From the NCBI RefSeq assembly GCF_009905375.1, contig NC_133653.1, positions 93,810,806 through 93,874,805 on the forward strand: DNA of 64,000 bases, read 5' to 3'. The stretch's first letter is position 1; every line of letters begins with the position of its first letter. The DNA comes from Apium graveolens. Taxonomy: Eukaryota > Streptophyta > Magnoliopsida > Apiales > Apiaceae. The notes below the pieces were generated by a model. It saw nothing but the letters and a program-made list of their open reading frames with translations. It was not told where the DNA came from and made no database searches. Made by a program: the position numbers and the translations under genes. Shown here piece after piece: positions 35,973-48,848 of this stretch.

Positions 35973-38112
35973 TCAAGAAAAATTAAGCATACCTAACTCA
36001 CTTACCAACCTTGAAAAGGTGGATTCATCAAGTGGCTTGGTAAATATATCTGCAAGCTGCTCTTCACTTGGAACAAAATGCAGTTCCACAGTACCATTCA
36101 TCACATGTTCCCTTATGAAGTGATACTTGATGTCTATATGCTTTGTTCTTGAATGTTGTACTGGATTTTCAGTGATGGCAATTGCACTTGTGTTATCACA
36201 GAAAATAGGAATCCTATCCACTTGTAGACCATAGTCCAACAATTGGTTTTTTCATCCACAAAATATGTGCACAACAACTACCAGCAGCAATATATTCAGC
36301 TTCAACTGTAAAAGTAGAAACTGAATTTTTCTTTTTACTGAACCAGGACACAAGCTTGTTCCCTAGAAATTGACAGGTTCCTATTGTACTTTTTCTGTCT
36401 ATTTTACAACCTGCATAATCTGTATTTGAATAACCAGTTAGATCAAAACCAGAATCTCTAGGATATCAAATGCCAAGTTTTGGTGTTCCCTTGAGATATC
36501 TGAAAATTCTCTTAATATCTACTAAATGAGATTCTCTAGGATTAGCCTGAAATCTAGCACAAAGACAAGTAGCAAACATTATATCTGGCCTACTAGTTGT
36601 TAAGTACAGAAGTGAGCCAACCATGCCCCTATAGCTTGAAATATCCACAGACTTTTCAGTAGTGTTTAATTCAAGCTTAGTTGCAGTGGCCATGGGAGTT
36701 TTTGCAGATGTGCAATCCATTAGTTCAAACTTCTTTAAAAGATCATGAATGTATTTAGTTTGACTAATGAATATTCCATCACTAACTTGCTTAACTTGTA
36801 AACCAAGAAAGTAAGTTAGTTCTCCCATTATGCTCATTTCATACTTGCATCAATTTGGCAAACTTTTTGCAAAGTTTTTCATCTGTAGAGCCAAATATAA
36901 TATCATCTACATAAATTTGAACAAGTATACTAGAGCCATTAACATTTCTAAAGAATAAAGTTTTATCAACAGTACCTCTTGTGAAGTGATTTTCCAAAAG
37001 AAACTTTGATAAAGTGTCATACCAGGCTCTAGGTGCTTGCTTCAGTCCATAAAGTGCTTTCAAAAGATAGTAGACATGATTTGGGAAATTTGGATTTTAA
37101 AACCAGAAGGCTGACTAACATAGACTTCCTCCTCCAAATCTCCATTTAGAAATGCACTTTTGACATCCATTTGATAGACCTTGAAATTGGCATGAGTTGC
37201 ATAGGCTAAGAAAATTCTGATGGCTTCAAGTCTTGCAACAGGAGCAAAAGTTTCATCAAAATCTATTCCTTCTTGTTGACAATAGCCCTTAGCAACCAAT
37301 CTAGCTTTGTTGCTTACTACTATGCCATTTTCATCCATCTTGTTTCTGAATACCCATTTGATGTCAATTGGATTCTTTTCTTTAGGCTTGGGTACCAGCT
37401 TCCATACTTTATTCCTTTCAAATTGGTTTAGCTCCTCCTGCATAGCTAAAATCCAATCAGGATCCAACAAAGATTCTTCTATCTTCTTTAGTTCTTTCTT
37501 AGATAGAAAGCTGCTATATAGACATTCTTCTTGAGTTGCTCTCCTTGTTTGAACTCTAGTAGACACATCACCAATAATGAGCTCAAAGGGGTGATCTTTT
37601 GTCCATTTTCTTTGTTGAGGTAGATTGGTTCTAGATGAAGAGGCCTCATTGTTGTCTTGATGTGTGACTGAGTTTTATTTATTAGAAACTCCCCCTGAGT
37701 TTGTGAATCTTTGATTTGAGAAATGAGAATTTTCTGTAAGTGATCTATTATGACTTTCAGCTTCTTTTGATGACCCGAAGGATGGTGCACTTTGTGTTCC
37801 GACAGATGAGGCTGATTGTCTCCCGACGGATAAGGCAGATTGTCTCCCGATGGATGAAGCATTTTGCAACTTGACAGATATTGAATTATGTGCTTCATTA
37901 GTTGTGGATTTTTTTGCATTATCCTTATTCACTATTTCTTGATTACTTTCATCATCACTGTCATCACTAACCATCTCCATATTATCAAACTTGAGGCTTT
38001 CATGAGAATCTTCATCTTGTAGTCCTTCAATCTTTTTATCATCAAACACAACATATATTGATTCCATAACAATGTTGGCTCTCAGATTGTAGACTCTATA
38101 TGCTTTTCCCAC
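35973..38112 (-). pseudogene. Copia C integrase-RT linker, reverse transcriptase, RNase H
   Basis: The linker (38112-37675) is hydrophilic and holds a short tandem repeat (SSIGRQSA, LSVGRQSA, SSVGTQSA) made by the ATCCGTCGGG motif. RT follows: [55 protein letters not shown] and YVDDI (near 36900). RNase H includes [11 protein letters not shown] and EAEYIAAGS in decayed frames (36240-36460). The C-terminal piece is HSRTKHIDIKYHFIRE to LADIFTKPL (35973-36242). Coding sense jumps frame at several places (near 37070, 36838, 36470, 36240), so the enzyme is dead. Confidence 0.88.
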
Positions 38113-38172
38113 AACATATCAAACAAAAATTCCTTCATCTGCTTTAGCATCAAACTTCCCATGTTGATCAGT

Positions 38173-39169
38173 TTAATTTCTCAAGATATAACATTTGCAG
38201 CCAAAGACATGAAGAAAATTTAGAGTTGGCTTCTTATTCTTGAAAAATTGATATAGTGTCATGCACTTTGCTTGATTCACCAAAGAAATATTATGAGTGT
38301 AGCAGGCAGTGTTCACAGCTTCAGCCCAGATATATGTTGGTAACTTTGATTCTTCAAGCATTGTCCTTGCAGCTTCAATAAGAGATCTGTTTTTCCTTTC
38401 TACCACTCCATTTTGTTGTGGGGTTCTTTCTGCAGAAAACTCATGCATTATTCCATTCTCTTCACAAAATGATCTATCACAGAATTCTTGAACTCAGTTC
38501 CATTATCACTCCTGATTCTTCTTACTTTAAAATCAGGATGATTGTTGACTTGCCTTATGTGATTGATGATGATTTCACTAGCCTCATCTTTAGACTTTAG
38601 GAAATATGTCCAAGAGAACTTTGAGAAATCATCTACAATTACTAGGAAAAATCTTTTCCTTGAGATGGACAACACATTGACTGGTCCAAACAAATCCATG
38701 TGAAGCAATTGTAAAGGTTCTTCAATTGTTGAATCAAGCTTATTTTAAAATGATGCTTTAATCTGCTTTCCCTTTTGACAGGCATCACACAGTCCATCCT
38801 TAGAAAACTCCACTTGAGGAATACCTTTAACTAGTTCTTTCTTAACAAGCTCATTCATGGTCTTGAAGTTTAGATGGGACAGCTTCTTGTGCCATAGCCA
38901 ACTTTCATCTTGACTTGCTTTACTGAGAAGACAGGTAACAGATTCTGCATTTGATGAGTTGAAGTCAGCTAGATGCACATTTTCTCTTCTCACTCCAGTG
39001 AGAACCACTTTGTTGCTTCTTTTGTTTATCACAACACAGGCTTCTGAGTTGAAGGTTACTAAATTGCCCTTATCACAAAGCTGGCTGATACTCAACAAAT
39101 TATGCTTGAGACCATCCATTAGGGCAACCTCCTCAATGATGACATAGTCTTTTGAAATCAAGCCATATC
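38173..39169 (-). pseudogene. Copia C protease end, GAG-pre-integrase and integrase
   Basis: The minus strand continues the protease right after the Athila insertion (GLISKDYVIIEEVALMDG, LKHNLLSISQLCDKG). It passes the zinc finger (WLWHKKLSHLNF, CDACQKGKQ) into integrase: D in HMDLFGPVNVLS, D in RRIRSDNGTEF and E in PQQNGVVERKNRSL. A TAA near 38745, a frame change near 38450 and a stop near 38173 break it. The protease start lies on the far side of the Athila element at 50330-50475. Confidence 0.87.
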
Positions 39170-39412
39170 TGATAAGTGGCATTTTATACCACTTAGAACG
39201 TCTTAAAATGGCTTAAATTGGTGTCTTGAAATCAAGTATTTTGTGTATTTGATGCGTTTTTCTAGTGTTTATGCATTTCAGGGTATTAGTTGCATTTCGG
39301 AGGAGGAATCATCAAGAATAAGCCTTGGCATGTGTTCACCATTGAGAGAGGAAAAGAACGGGCAGATTACGGCGAAGAAACGGAGCAAACCTGGAATTTT
39401 TCCAGTAGGGTC

Positions 39413-39490
39413 ATGCGCGCCCGCGCAGCAATGCTGAGCGGCCGCGCAGCAGCCTTGCGCGCCCGCGCAGAAATGCTGAGCGGCCGCGCA
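39413..39490 (+). repeat. GC-rich two-unit tandem module in the 5' LTR of Athila D
   Basis: Two units of about 40 bp, each with GCGCGCCCGCGCAG, then AATGCTGAGCGGCCGCGCAG. It is very CpG-rich in an AT-rich LTR. Copies occur at 49109-49186 and, internally, at 46198-46275. A 98-codon chance frame runs through it and is not considered a gene. Confidence 0.9.
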
Positions 39491-39575
39491 GGGTCGGGGA
39501 AAAAGCTGAATTATTTTAGACTTCTACTTCTGTTTGGCTTCCAACTTCTATGTAATCTGAGTTTTATGGGACTAT

Positions 39576-39583
39576 TATATAAG
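39576..39583 (+). promoter_or_regulatory. Probable TATA box of Athila D 5' LTR
   Basis: TATATAAG about 86 bp downstream of the GC module; the same box is at 49271-49278 in the 3' LTR. Transcription would start roughly 30 bp further on. Confidence 0.55.
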
Positions 39584-40538
39584 TAGATTTGAGACGTTTT
39601 CATAGAGAATAAGAAGGAGATTATGTTTTAGATTGTGTTTTGCGCAAGAAGCGAAGGAGATAAGGAAGAAGACCGATTTAGCACACTGCAGCGAAGAGGA
39701 AGCATATTTTCTTGTGATTCTTGTTTCGTTGTAACGTTGGATGCTAGTTTTCTTGCTTTGACTTATTTACTCTTGTGACGTACTCTGTTTTAATATAATT
39801 AGTTTAGTTATTATTTTCTTGTGTTGTTTATCATGATTTCATATGAACCTATGATGGCGATAAGTTCTATTATGGGCTAATCGTGATCATGGGGTTGCAA
39901 CGGATTTATTATGGAATTCTTTAGTTAATTGTTTAATACTTTAGTGTGTGATCTTGAGATTTAGAACTTGCCATGCTAGCATAGGTTCATGTACGTTGTG
40001 CATGATTAGTGGGTAATTCTAACAGTTTTATTTGCCCTATGTAATCAAAAGGAATAACTTGTGCTTAAATCGTTGTGTTGTCAATTTCTGTAGACATATA
40101 GGAACTCAACATGATTGATGACTATTCAACTTCTATCTTAATTGTGGGTGTTTGGTAGAATGGTATTAGTACAATGAAAGTTGGCTTTTATCAGTTCCGT
40201 GTTATTCGATTAATATCATCACTGTCACATGCTAAAGGTAATAACAATGGTTATAGAAGGAAGTAATAATGAAGTTGTGATCTCATGAGTGTTTTATTAT
40301 TGATAAATTGAAGTGTTAGTTAAGTGGTTAATTAAGTAGTTAATTATAGTTAATATTTAATCAACAATTTTAAGTGTTACCTTAACATTGAGAAGTAATC
40401 ATACATTGGTGAGTGAGTTTAATTAGACAATAACTTAGTCTGAGTCTCTGAGGGAACGAACTAGAAAGTATTCTATATTACTTGCGAACGCGTATACTTG
40501 CGTGAATATTAGTGCATGTTTTCGCCCTAACAAGTTTT

Positions 40539-40556
40539 TGGCGCCGCTGCCGGGGA
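40539..40556 (+). other. Primer binding site (tRNA-Asp type), Athila D
   Basis: TGGCGCCGCTGCCGGGGA, one mismatch to the complement of the plant tRNA-Asp 3' end (TGGCGCCGTTGCCGGGGA), six bases from the LTR end. Typical of Athila/Tat elements. Confidence 0.85.
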
Positions 40557-40673
40557 CTCGGCGTATTTGTTTAGTTTATGTACTTACCATCATTGGTCAT
40601 TAGGACTCAGTGATTAGGACGTAGTAGTTAATTACTCTTTTCGGTTGTGTTTCAGGTACTTTAGCAAGAGTTT

Positions 40674-43600
40674 ATGCAAACTCGTTCTCGTGCTCGCAAG
40701 AGGACCTTAGATACAGCTGAGGAGAAAGACGAAGTTCTTGATACTCCGGAGAAGTTAGATTTTGAGGATTCGGATTCAGGAACTGAGCAGAAAGAACCAG
40801 TAAACATGGGAGATCGTATTGTTCAAGCTGATCCAGCTCTTATGGATTTTTCTCGGCCTAAAATTGATGACATTCAGTCAAGCATCCTTCATCCGGCTAT
40901 TCAAGCTAACACCTTTGAAATCAAGCTGGGCACTATTCAGATGGTGCAGAATTCTGTTTCTTTTGGAGGAGCGGCAACTGAAGACCCCAACATGCACATA
41001 AGGAATTTTGTCGAGATCTACAGCACTTTTAAGTATAATGGCGTGACTGATGAGGCTATCAAGTTGAGGCTTTTCCCATTCTCACTGAGGGATAAGGCTA
41101 AAGACTGGTTACATTCTGAACCAGCTGGGTCCATCACTACGTGGCAAGATCTTGCGCAAAAGTTTCAGGTGAAGTTTTATCCAATGGCAAAGACTGCTGC
41201 TATGAGGAGTGCTCTTACTCAGTTTGTGCAGCAACCTACAGAATCTATGTGCGAGGCTTGGGAACGCTACAAGGAAATGTCGAGAAAATGTCCACATCAT
41301 GGAATGCCGGATTGGATGGTAATCACTGGTTTTTATAATGGTTTGGAGGCCCAATCTCGGCCCATGCTCGATGCAGCAGCTGGAGGCGCCTTATGGGCTA
41401 AAAGCTATACTGAGGCGTATAATCTTATAGAGACAATGGCTGCAAATGAGCATCAAAACCCAACTCAGAGGATGACGTCAGGCAAGGTCGCAGGTATTAT
41501 GGAAGTTGATGCAGCCACCGCTATTGCAGCCCAGCTCCAAGTGCTATCAATGAAGGTTGATTCTCTGGCTACGTATGGAGTTAATCAAATAGCTATGGTT
41601 TGTGAGCTTTGTGCAGGTTCTCATGCTACGGATCAGTGTTCTCTTGTCAATGAATCTGTTCAGTATGTGAATAATTATCAGCGACAACAGCAGCCTGTGC
41701 CAGCGACCTATCATCCTAACAACAGAAATCATCCAAATTTCAGCTGGGGGAATAATCAGAATGCTATTCAGCCAACATATCAGCAAGGAGTAAGTAAACA
41801 GTTTAACCCACCTGGATTCCAGCAACCACATCAGTATGCTACAAGGCAATCATATCCTCAACAGGGAAGTGCAGCTGCACCTACTAGTGCTGATTTTGAG
41901 GAACTTAAGCTGTTGTGCAAGAGTCAGGCGGTTTCTATCAAGACCTTGGAAAATCAAATCGGTCAATTAGCCAATGCAGTGCTCAATCATCAACCTGGCA
42001 CTCTTCCCAGTGACACGGAAGTACCAGGCAGGAAGGAAGCTAAAGAGCAAGTCAAGGCTATTACCTTAAGGTCTGGAAAAGTAGCTGATGCTGAAAAGGC
42101 AAAAGAAGTCGAAGCTGAAGTTAGAGATGAAGAATCTAAGCAAAAGGAGAAAGCGGCGGAACCAAGGAAGACTACTGTTGAACACACTCTGCCTGAGGCT
42201 AATACAGGGGAGAAACAGCTCTATCCTCCACCACCTTTTCCTAAGAGATTGCAGCAACAAAAGCTGGATAGACAGTTCGGGAAGTTTCTGGAGGTGTTCA
42301 AGAAACTTCACATCAATATACCTTTCGCTGAGGCGCTGGAACAAATGCCTAGTTATGCGAAGTTTATGAAGACTATTCTTTCAAGGAAGGTGAAACTGGA
42401 TGACCTTGAAACCGTTGCTCTCACGGAAGAATGCAGTGCGGTTCTGCAACAAAAGTTACCACCAAAACTGAAAGATCCAGGAAGCTTCACCATTCCTTGC
42501 ACCATTGGCAATCTAACTTTTGACAAGTGCCTTTGTGATTTGGGAGCAAGCATTAATCTGATGCCGTTGTCGATCTTTAAAAAGCTGGATCTGCCTGATC
42601 CAAAACCCACATACATGTCGCTACAATTGGCGGACCGTTCCATTACTTACCCAAGGGGCATAGTTGAGGATGTGCTCGTCAAGGTGGATAAGCTCTTCTT
42701 TCCTGCTAATTTTGTTATTCTGGATTTTGAGGAAGATAAGAAGATTCCCATAATCTTGGGGAGGCCTTTCTTGGCTACTGGCCGTACCTTGATAGATGTG
42801 CAAAAAGGGGAACTTACTATGCGGGTCCAAGATCAGGATGTGACCTTCAACGTATTCAAGGCAATGAAATTCCCTACAGAAAATGAGGAGTGCTTAAAAG
42901 TGGATGTGATTGATTCTGCGGTTACTTCGGAACTCGATCACATGCTAATGTCTGATGCATTGGAAAAGGCCTTAGTGGGGGATTTTAACAGCGATGATAA
43001 AGATAGCAACGAGCAATTACAATATCTGAACGCTTCTTCATGGAAGCGAAAGCTCGACATACCATTTGAATCTCTTGGTACTTCTAACCTTAAGAATGCT
43101 GAAGGGAAGCTCAAACCATCAATAGAGGAAGCACCTACCTTGGAGCTCAAACCATTACCTGAACACTTGAGGTATGCTTTTTTAGGTGATTCATCTACGT
43201 TACCTGTTATTATTTCAGCTGACCTTTCAGGTAGTGAGGAAGACAAGCTCTTAAGGATTTTGAGAGAATTCAAATCGGCTATAGGATGGACCATAGCAGA
43301 CATCAAGGGGATAAGTCCTTCATATTGTATGCATAAAATTCTGTTAGAGGAAGGTAGTAAGCCAACTGTGGAACAGCAGCGAAGACTGAACCCGATCATG
43401 AAGGAGGTGGTGAAGAAAGAAATTCTGAAATGGCTAGATGCAGGCATCATTTATCCTATTTCTGACAGCTCGTGGGTGAGCCCCGTGCAATGTGTACCTA
43501 AGAAAGGAGGTATCACTGTGGTCGCAAATAAAAAGAATGAGCTCATCCCTACTCGAACAGTTACAGGATGGAGAGTATGCATGGATTATAGAAAATTGAA

Positions 43601-44102
43601 CAAAGCCACAAGGAAGGATCACTTCCCTCTCCCATTCATTGATCAAATGCTTGACAGATTGGCGGGACATGAGTATTTTTGTCTTCTGGATGGTTATTCC
43701 GGGTATAATCAGATTTGTATTGCACCAGAGGATCAGGAAAAGACTACCTTCACTTGTCCATTTGGCACATTTGCTTTTCGTAGAGTTTCGTTTGGGTTAT
43801 GTGGCGCCCCGGCCACCTTTCAGAGATGTATGATGGCTATATTCTCTGACATGATTGGAAATAACGTCGAAGTGTTCATGGATGACTTCTCCGTCTTTGG
43901 ACACTCATATGATGAATGTTTGAACAATCTGCGCGCCGTACTCAAAAGATGCGTGGAAACTAATTTGGTGCTTAATTGGGAGAAATGTCATTTTATGGTG
44001 CGTGAAGGCATTATCCTTGGCATAAGGTCTCTAGCAAGGGTCTGGAGGTGGACAAGGCCAAGGTGGGAGTCATTGAAAATCTTCCCCCACCCAATTCTGT
44101 GA
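40674..44102 (+). pseudogene. Athila D Gag-protease-RT polyprotein, frameshifted near its end
   Basis: ATG 40674 opens MQTRSRARKR. The Gag core spans about residues 95-240 (AIKLRLFPFSLRDKAKDWL, CEAWERYKEMSRKCPHHGMP). A zinc knuckle CELCAGSHATDQC starts at residue 310. A Lys/Glu-rich linker precedes the aspartic protease, whose CDLGASINLMPLS has its catalytic Asp at residue 622. Reverse transcriptase follows, with RVCMDYRKLNKATRKDHFPL, FMDDF near residue 1069 and LNWEKCHFMV. A single-base deletion at about 44021, just after the LG that follows the RT fingers, throws the frame and it stops at 44102. True homology continues in the frame of the next feature. Confidence 0.93.
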
Positions 44103-46039
44103 AAGGAATCCGTAGTTTTCTCGGTCATGCGGGTTTTTATCGGCGATTCATCAAGGACTTTTCAAAGATATCTAAGCCATTGTGCAATTTGCTTGAGAAA
44201 GATGTGCCTTTCAAATTTGATGATGAATGTTTGGCAGCATTCGAGACTCTCAAGGAGAGTTTGATCACTGCACCAGTTATTACAGCACCAGATTGGACAG
44301 AACCGTTTGAGATGATGTGTGATGCGAGTGATTATGCAGTAGGTGCAGTTCTGGGACAGCGTAAGAAAAATCTCTTCCATGTGGTCTACTATGCGAGTAA
44401 GACTTTAAATGGGGCCCAATTGAACTACACCACTACTGAGAAGGAGCTTTTGGCTATAGTCTTTGGCTTTGAGAAATTTCGATCTTATCTGCTTGGTACG
44501 AAAGTGACAGTATTCACTGATCATGCAGCTATTCGCTATCTGGTTTCTAAGAAGGATTCAAAGCCGAGACTCATTTGTTGGGTGCTTTTACTTCAAGAAT
44601 TTGAGTTAGAGATCAAAGATAGAAAAGGTACTGAGAATCAAGTAGCTGACCATCTCTTTAGGTTGGAGAATCCCGATTCTACTTCACAAGATAGGACGTT
44701 AATCAATGAATCTTTTCCGGATGAGCAGTTGTTTGCAATTCAGGAGGAAGAACCATGGTTTGCAGATATTGTAAACTATCTTGTCAGCAATATAATGTCG
44801 CCTAATTTGACATCCGCTCAAAAGAAGAAGTTTCTACATGAGGTGAAGTGGTATATGTGGGATGAACCATATTTGTTTAGACAGGGAGCTGATCAGATCA
44901 TCAGGAGATGTATCCCGTTCTGTGAGACGGAGGGGATATTACGAGACTGCCATTCCACGGTTTATGGTGGACACTATGGAGGTGAGAAGACGGCAGCTCG
45001 TATTCTGCAAGCAGGTTTTTTCTGGCCTACTTTGTTCAAGGATGCTCATCAGTTTGTTTTAAGGTGTGATCGTTGCCAAAGAGTGGGAAATTTGTCAAGG
45101 AAGGATGAGATGCCATTAAATGTGATGCTTGAAGTCGAGGTCTTTGATGTATGGGGAATCGATTTCATGGGGCCTTTTATCTCGTCTTGCAATAATCAGT
45201 ACATCTTGCTGGCAGTCGATTATGTCTCAAAATGGGTCGAAGTTAAAGCTTTACCGACAAATGATGCAAAGGCAGTGCTAAATTTTCTTCATAAGCAAAT
45301 TTTCACAAGGTTTGGAACGCCTCGGGTAATCATAAGTGATGAAGGATCGCATTTTTGCAACCGTAAGTTCACTTCTATGATGCAGCGTTATAATGTGAAT
45401 CATCGAGTAGCTACTGCCTATCATCCGCAAACAAATGGTCAAGCGGAAGTGTCTAACAGAGAGATAAAGCGCATTCTAGAGAAGGTTGTTTGTCCGTCAA
45501 GGAAGGATTGGTCTTTAAAGCTCGATGAAGCTGTTTGGGCTTACAGAACAGCATACAAAACTCCACTTGGGATGTCACCGTTTCAGTTGGATTACGGTAA
45601 GGGATGTCATCTACCGGCGGAGCTTGAGCATAAGGCCTACTGGGCATTGAAGAAATTGAACCTGGATTTAGATGCAGCTGGTAAGAAAAGAATGCTTCAG
45701 CTTAATGAACTTGATGAATTTCGACTGCAAGCGTACGAGAATAACAAAATGTATAAGGAAAAGGTGAAGAGGTGGCACGATAGGAAGCTACATCCTAAGT
45801 TATTTGTGCCAGGGCAACAAGTTCTGTTATTCAACTCTCGGCTCCGACTTTTTCCTGGGAAGTTGAAATCAAGGTGGTCTGGACCTTTTATTGTCAAAAC
45901 TGTGTTTCCACATGGAGCGGTGGAAATTTTTGAGAATGATTCGGACCAAGCATTCAAGGTTAACGGTCAGCGGTTGAAGCACTACTATGGGGACATGGCA
46001 AACCGAGAGGTGGTTAGTGCCATTTTGTTGACTACTTGA
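44022..46039 (+). pseudogene. Athila D RT end, RNase H and integrase (after frameshift)
   Basis: Coding resumes in the shifted frame with [18 protein letters not shown] and [16 protein letters not shown] (RT connection). RNase H has [20 protein letters not shown] and TDHAAI. Integrase has the zinc finger (H and C ligands in [14 protein letters not shown] and VLRCDRCQR). Its catalytic core has Asp in GIDFMGPF, Asp in IISDEGSHF and Glu in [14 protein letters not shown]-terminal GPF/Y-like segment ([17 protein letters not shown]) follows and the frame ends at TGA 46037-46039. All pol domains are present; only the one-base deletion upstream breaks the polyprotein. Confidence 0.93.
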
Positions 46040-46530
46040 GAAAGGTACGGAACGTCAAGCTAATGACGAAAAAGAAGCGCTGCGTGGGAGGCAACCCATG
46101 AATTGTTGTTACAGGAACCCTTAGAAGTTAATAACCTATCCAAAAACACAAAAAAATCAGAAAACAGGGGCTGAAAAAAAAAATTCCAGAGACCCTCTGC
46201 GCGCCCGCGCAGCTATGCTGAGCGGCCGCGCAGCTTGCTGCGCGCCCGCGCAGAAATGCTGAGCGGCCGCGCAGGGGTCGAGTTCCAGAAAAATTTTTAC
46301 AGTTCAGAAGAAAAAAAAAACACAAAAACCCATCACAGCCCATAAACCCACGAATTCTTTTCCCATTACCCCATGATTTTATCCCTCAACCCCACTCCTA
46401 ATCTAATTTAACCTACTCCACACCCTATATATACATACACCTATCCTACATATCTCCCACAAACTTCCTACACTTAAACCCTCTTATAAACATCAAAAAT
46501 CAGTTCTTACACACTTTTATTCACAAATCA
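46040..46530 (+). other. Untranslated region between pol and ORF3 of Athila D
   Basis: It holds the internal copy of the GC-rich module (46198-46275) flanked by A-tracts, then a pyrimidine-rich, ACC-rich stretch and TATATATACATAC near 46425 shortly before ORF3. This could be a promoter or splice region for ORF3; no direct proof. Confidence 0.6.
46198..46275 (+). repeat. Internal copy of the Athila GC-rich module
   Basis: Two tandem units, GCGCGCCCGCGCAG plus ATGCTGAGCGGCCGCGCAG, nearly identical to the LTR modules at 39413 and 49109. Flanks (TTCCAG before, GGGTCG after) are also shared, so the copied block is larger than the core. Confidence 0.9.
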
Positions 46531-47703
46531 ATGGCACCCAAGAGAGCACGCACTATTGACAGCAGCAGCACAGTTCCTACTGCTGATTCATCAAGGGGTA
46601 CTGCTGCAAGGCCTCGGTTAACTGACAGAGCTGCGGAGGAGGAGTACACTAGGCTGTTGGGGAAGCCGATTCTGAAGGAGAGGGGGTTTTTACCATCAGG
46701 GAGGGATGGTGAGTTGTTTCCCATGATTGCAGAGAATGGGTGGATAGCTTTTTGTGAGTCACCCGAAGCAGTACCGATGAGCGTTGTTCACGAGTTCTAC
46801 GCGAACGCGAAGGCTGAAAAGAATGGGTTTTCTGTAGTTCGTGGGCTGACGGTTGATTATCATCCTGCGGCGATTCGCCGTGTGATTGGACAGCGAGAGA
46901 GGAAGCCCGAGGAGGAGAACTGGAATGAAAAGACTGCTGAGGATTTTGACTTGGATTTGATTTGTGCGACTCTCTGTCGACCGGGCACAGTTTGGAACCG
47001 CAGTCCAGCCAATAATGAGTATCGTCACTTTCCGGCGATCGCCATGAACAGGTATGCCCGTGCATGGAATGCATTTATATGTGCTAATATTTTGCCTTCT
47101 TCACATGCACACGAGGTCACAGTTGAGAGAGCACAGTTGTTGTGGGGAATTCTGAATGAGGGATACTATGTGGACCTTGGAGAGTTTATCTACCAAGGAA
47201 TTCTGAAGTTTTTGAGGGGAGCAAAGCATATGAACATCCCTTATGCATCCACAGTTACGAAGCTATGCCGAGCAGTAGGAGTGAACTGGCCGGCTCATGA
47301 GCAGTTGCAGTTGCCAGTAGCTCCGATAGATTCTGGCACTCTGAATGGGATGCAGGAGTGGACCGGTGGTGAGCCTGAGGAGCATGGGCTGGGTTATCGT
47401 CTTCCAGGAGGGCGTCCAGCACGAGGTGCTACTATGGCTAGGCCAGGGCGTGGTGAGGCTGGTTCTTCGAGAGCTCAGGAGGGTGCTGGGATGGGTGATG
47501 CCCAGTATAGGAGGCTTTCACGGCGGATGGATGCCATGTATGAGACGCAGAGCAGGTTTGCTCAGGAGCTCACCCTTGCGTTAGGGACTGCTTTTTGAGG
47601 CCTTGGAGCTGATATCCAGTGGCCAGTTTTTGGTGAGGACTCTGCATACCCGCCGCCTGATACTCCACCCACTGAGGGTGATGATGATGATGACTCCGAG
47701 TAG
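46531..47703 (+). pseudogene. Athila ORF3 (envelope-like / plant transposon protein), one nonsense codon
   Basis: ATG 46531 opens MAPKRARTIDSSSTVPTADS. A folded-looking domain follows: EYTRLLGKPILKERGF, FYANAKAEKNGFSVVRGL, NEYRHFPAIAMNRYARAWNA and LLWGILNEGYYVDLGEFI. It is the putative plant transposon protein domain common after pol in Athila. A TGA at 47596-47598 (codon 356) cuts after LALGTAF; the frame then reads on with acidic DDDDDSE to TAG 47701-47703, which is probably the original end (390 residues). No signal peptide is visible, so an envelope function is doubtful. Confidence 0.85.
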
Positions 47704-48848
47704 GTATACCCTGTGTTCCTTTCTACTACCTTCACTGGGGACAGTGAAGATTTTAAGTTTGGGGGTGGTAGTTAAGGAATATTTTGTGTGTGTCATATAG
47801 CTGCATATTCATGATAGTTAGTTCATATAGTTGCATAATTTTTGCCATATAGTTTTTTTTATATAGCTTTATTTGTTTGTCATATCATATAGCTCATGCA
47901 TATACCATGATCCCTTTTGCAATGATTTATCGACTGAATTGTGATATTGATGCGAGTGTAGTGATAGCATTAAAGTGATATTAAGTTGTGTAGGTTGATA
48001 TGCATGCTAGAAGCACTTGTATTTTCACTAAGTCTTAGAGAATGCTTAAGGGCTAGATTGTTGTTATGATCTGATTATTTTCGAGGATAATCTATTTATT
48101 ATGCTTAGAATTTGATAATAGGTTCTTAGTGGTAAAGGCATAAAAAAGAAAAAAAAATGGAGTAAAAATGGAATTTGTTGCTAGTTGTGGCTAGGCGTCA
48201 AATGGCTAGTAGCCGGCTCGCATGTTATGCGAGTAGTCTAGGGTTGAGCAAGATGGAGCGAAACGCACTTGCTCAGAAAAGAAAAGGAAAAAAAAAAAGA
48301 AATTTTTTTTTTGCATAATTGATCAAGAGTGGGCTCTTTGGTATTCGAGTTATTAAGTTCTTAGGGGACTTTGTGCCTAGTACCTAAGGCTTTTAGAGTC
48401 TGGGATCCGCTAACCTAACGCTCGTTACATGGATACCATTGTATAAGTCTTTTGTGGACCTCACTCATTGCACGGTCAAATAAGCATTTGAGTTGTAAAT
48501 AAAAAGCATAATTCTGTAGTAAGCTCCAGAGTTCTTGTAGTGTTGTATATCACTTTGTGCCAAGAATTTTTATTCTTTGTATAATCGTAGGATTGCCTTG
48601 AGGATAGTCTAGTCATAGTAATTGGTCTAGTTCCGAAGCATATCTGTTAAGCATTTGCACACACCACGTTTCTGGCTGTATGTCCGTTTGCATGAGTTTA
48701 TTGATCTTTAGTGTCTAACTGCATTCGTTGAGACGTGACAATTTGGTTGGTTAATTGTAGTAAGGGGGATCGTTGCATTTTCACATAGATTGCATTCATG
48801 CATATTTTTATTTGTTTTGAGTCTGTGACGCTTGAGGACAAGCATCGA
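47704..48848 (+). other. 3' untranslated region of Athila D
   Basis: About 1.1 kb without coding sequence. At 47752-47767 it holds TTTAAGTTTGGGGGTG, an exact copy of the polypurine tract at the LTR. A- and T-runs occur at 48148-48160 and 48285-48315. Confidence 0.65.

Larger units (their letters stand above)
39170..40532 (+). repeat. 5' LTR of Athila D (1363 bp)
   Basis: TGATAAGTGGCA to GCCCTAACA. Relative to the 3' LTR it lacks 97 bp at about 39951, between GTGTGAT and CTTGAGAT. A GC-rich tandem module lies at 39413-39490. Confidence 0.96.

Noticed and set aside
39290..39586. 98-codon frame in the 5' Athila LTR (and its copy at 48985-49281) with RARAAMLSGRA repeats
   Set aside because: It is a reading of the GC-rich module and LTR DNA; same sequence in both LTRs, no domain, no selection evidence.
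42938..43450. 170-codon minus-strand frame opposite Athila pol
   Set aside because: Antisense shadow of the protease-RT linker.
46649..47074. 141-codon minus-strand frame opposite Athila ORF3
   Set aside because: Shadow of ORF3 on the other strand; no domain or motif.
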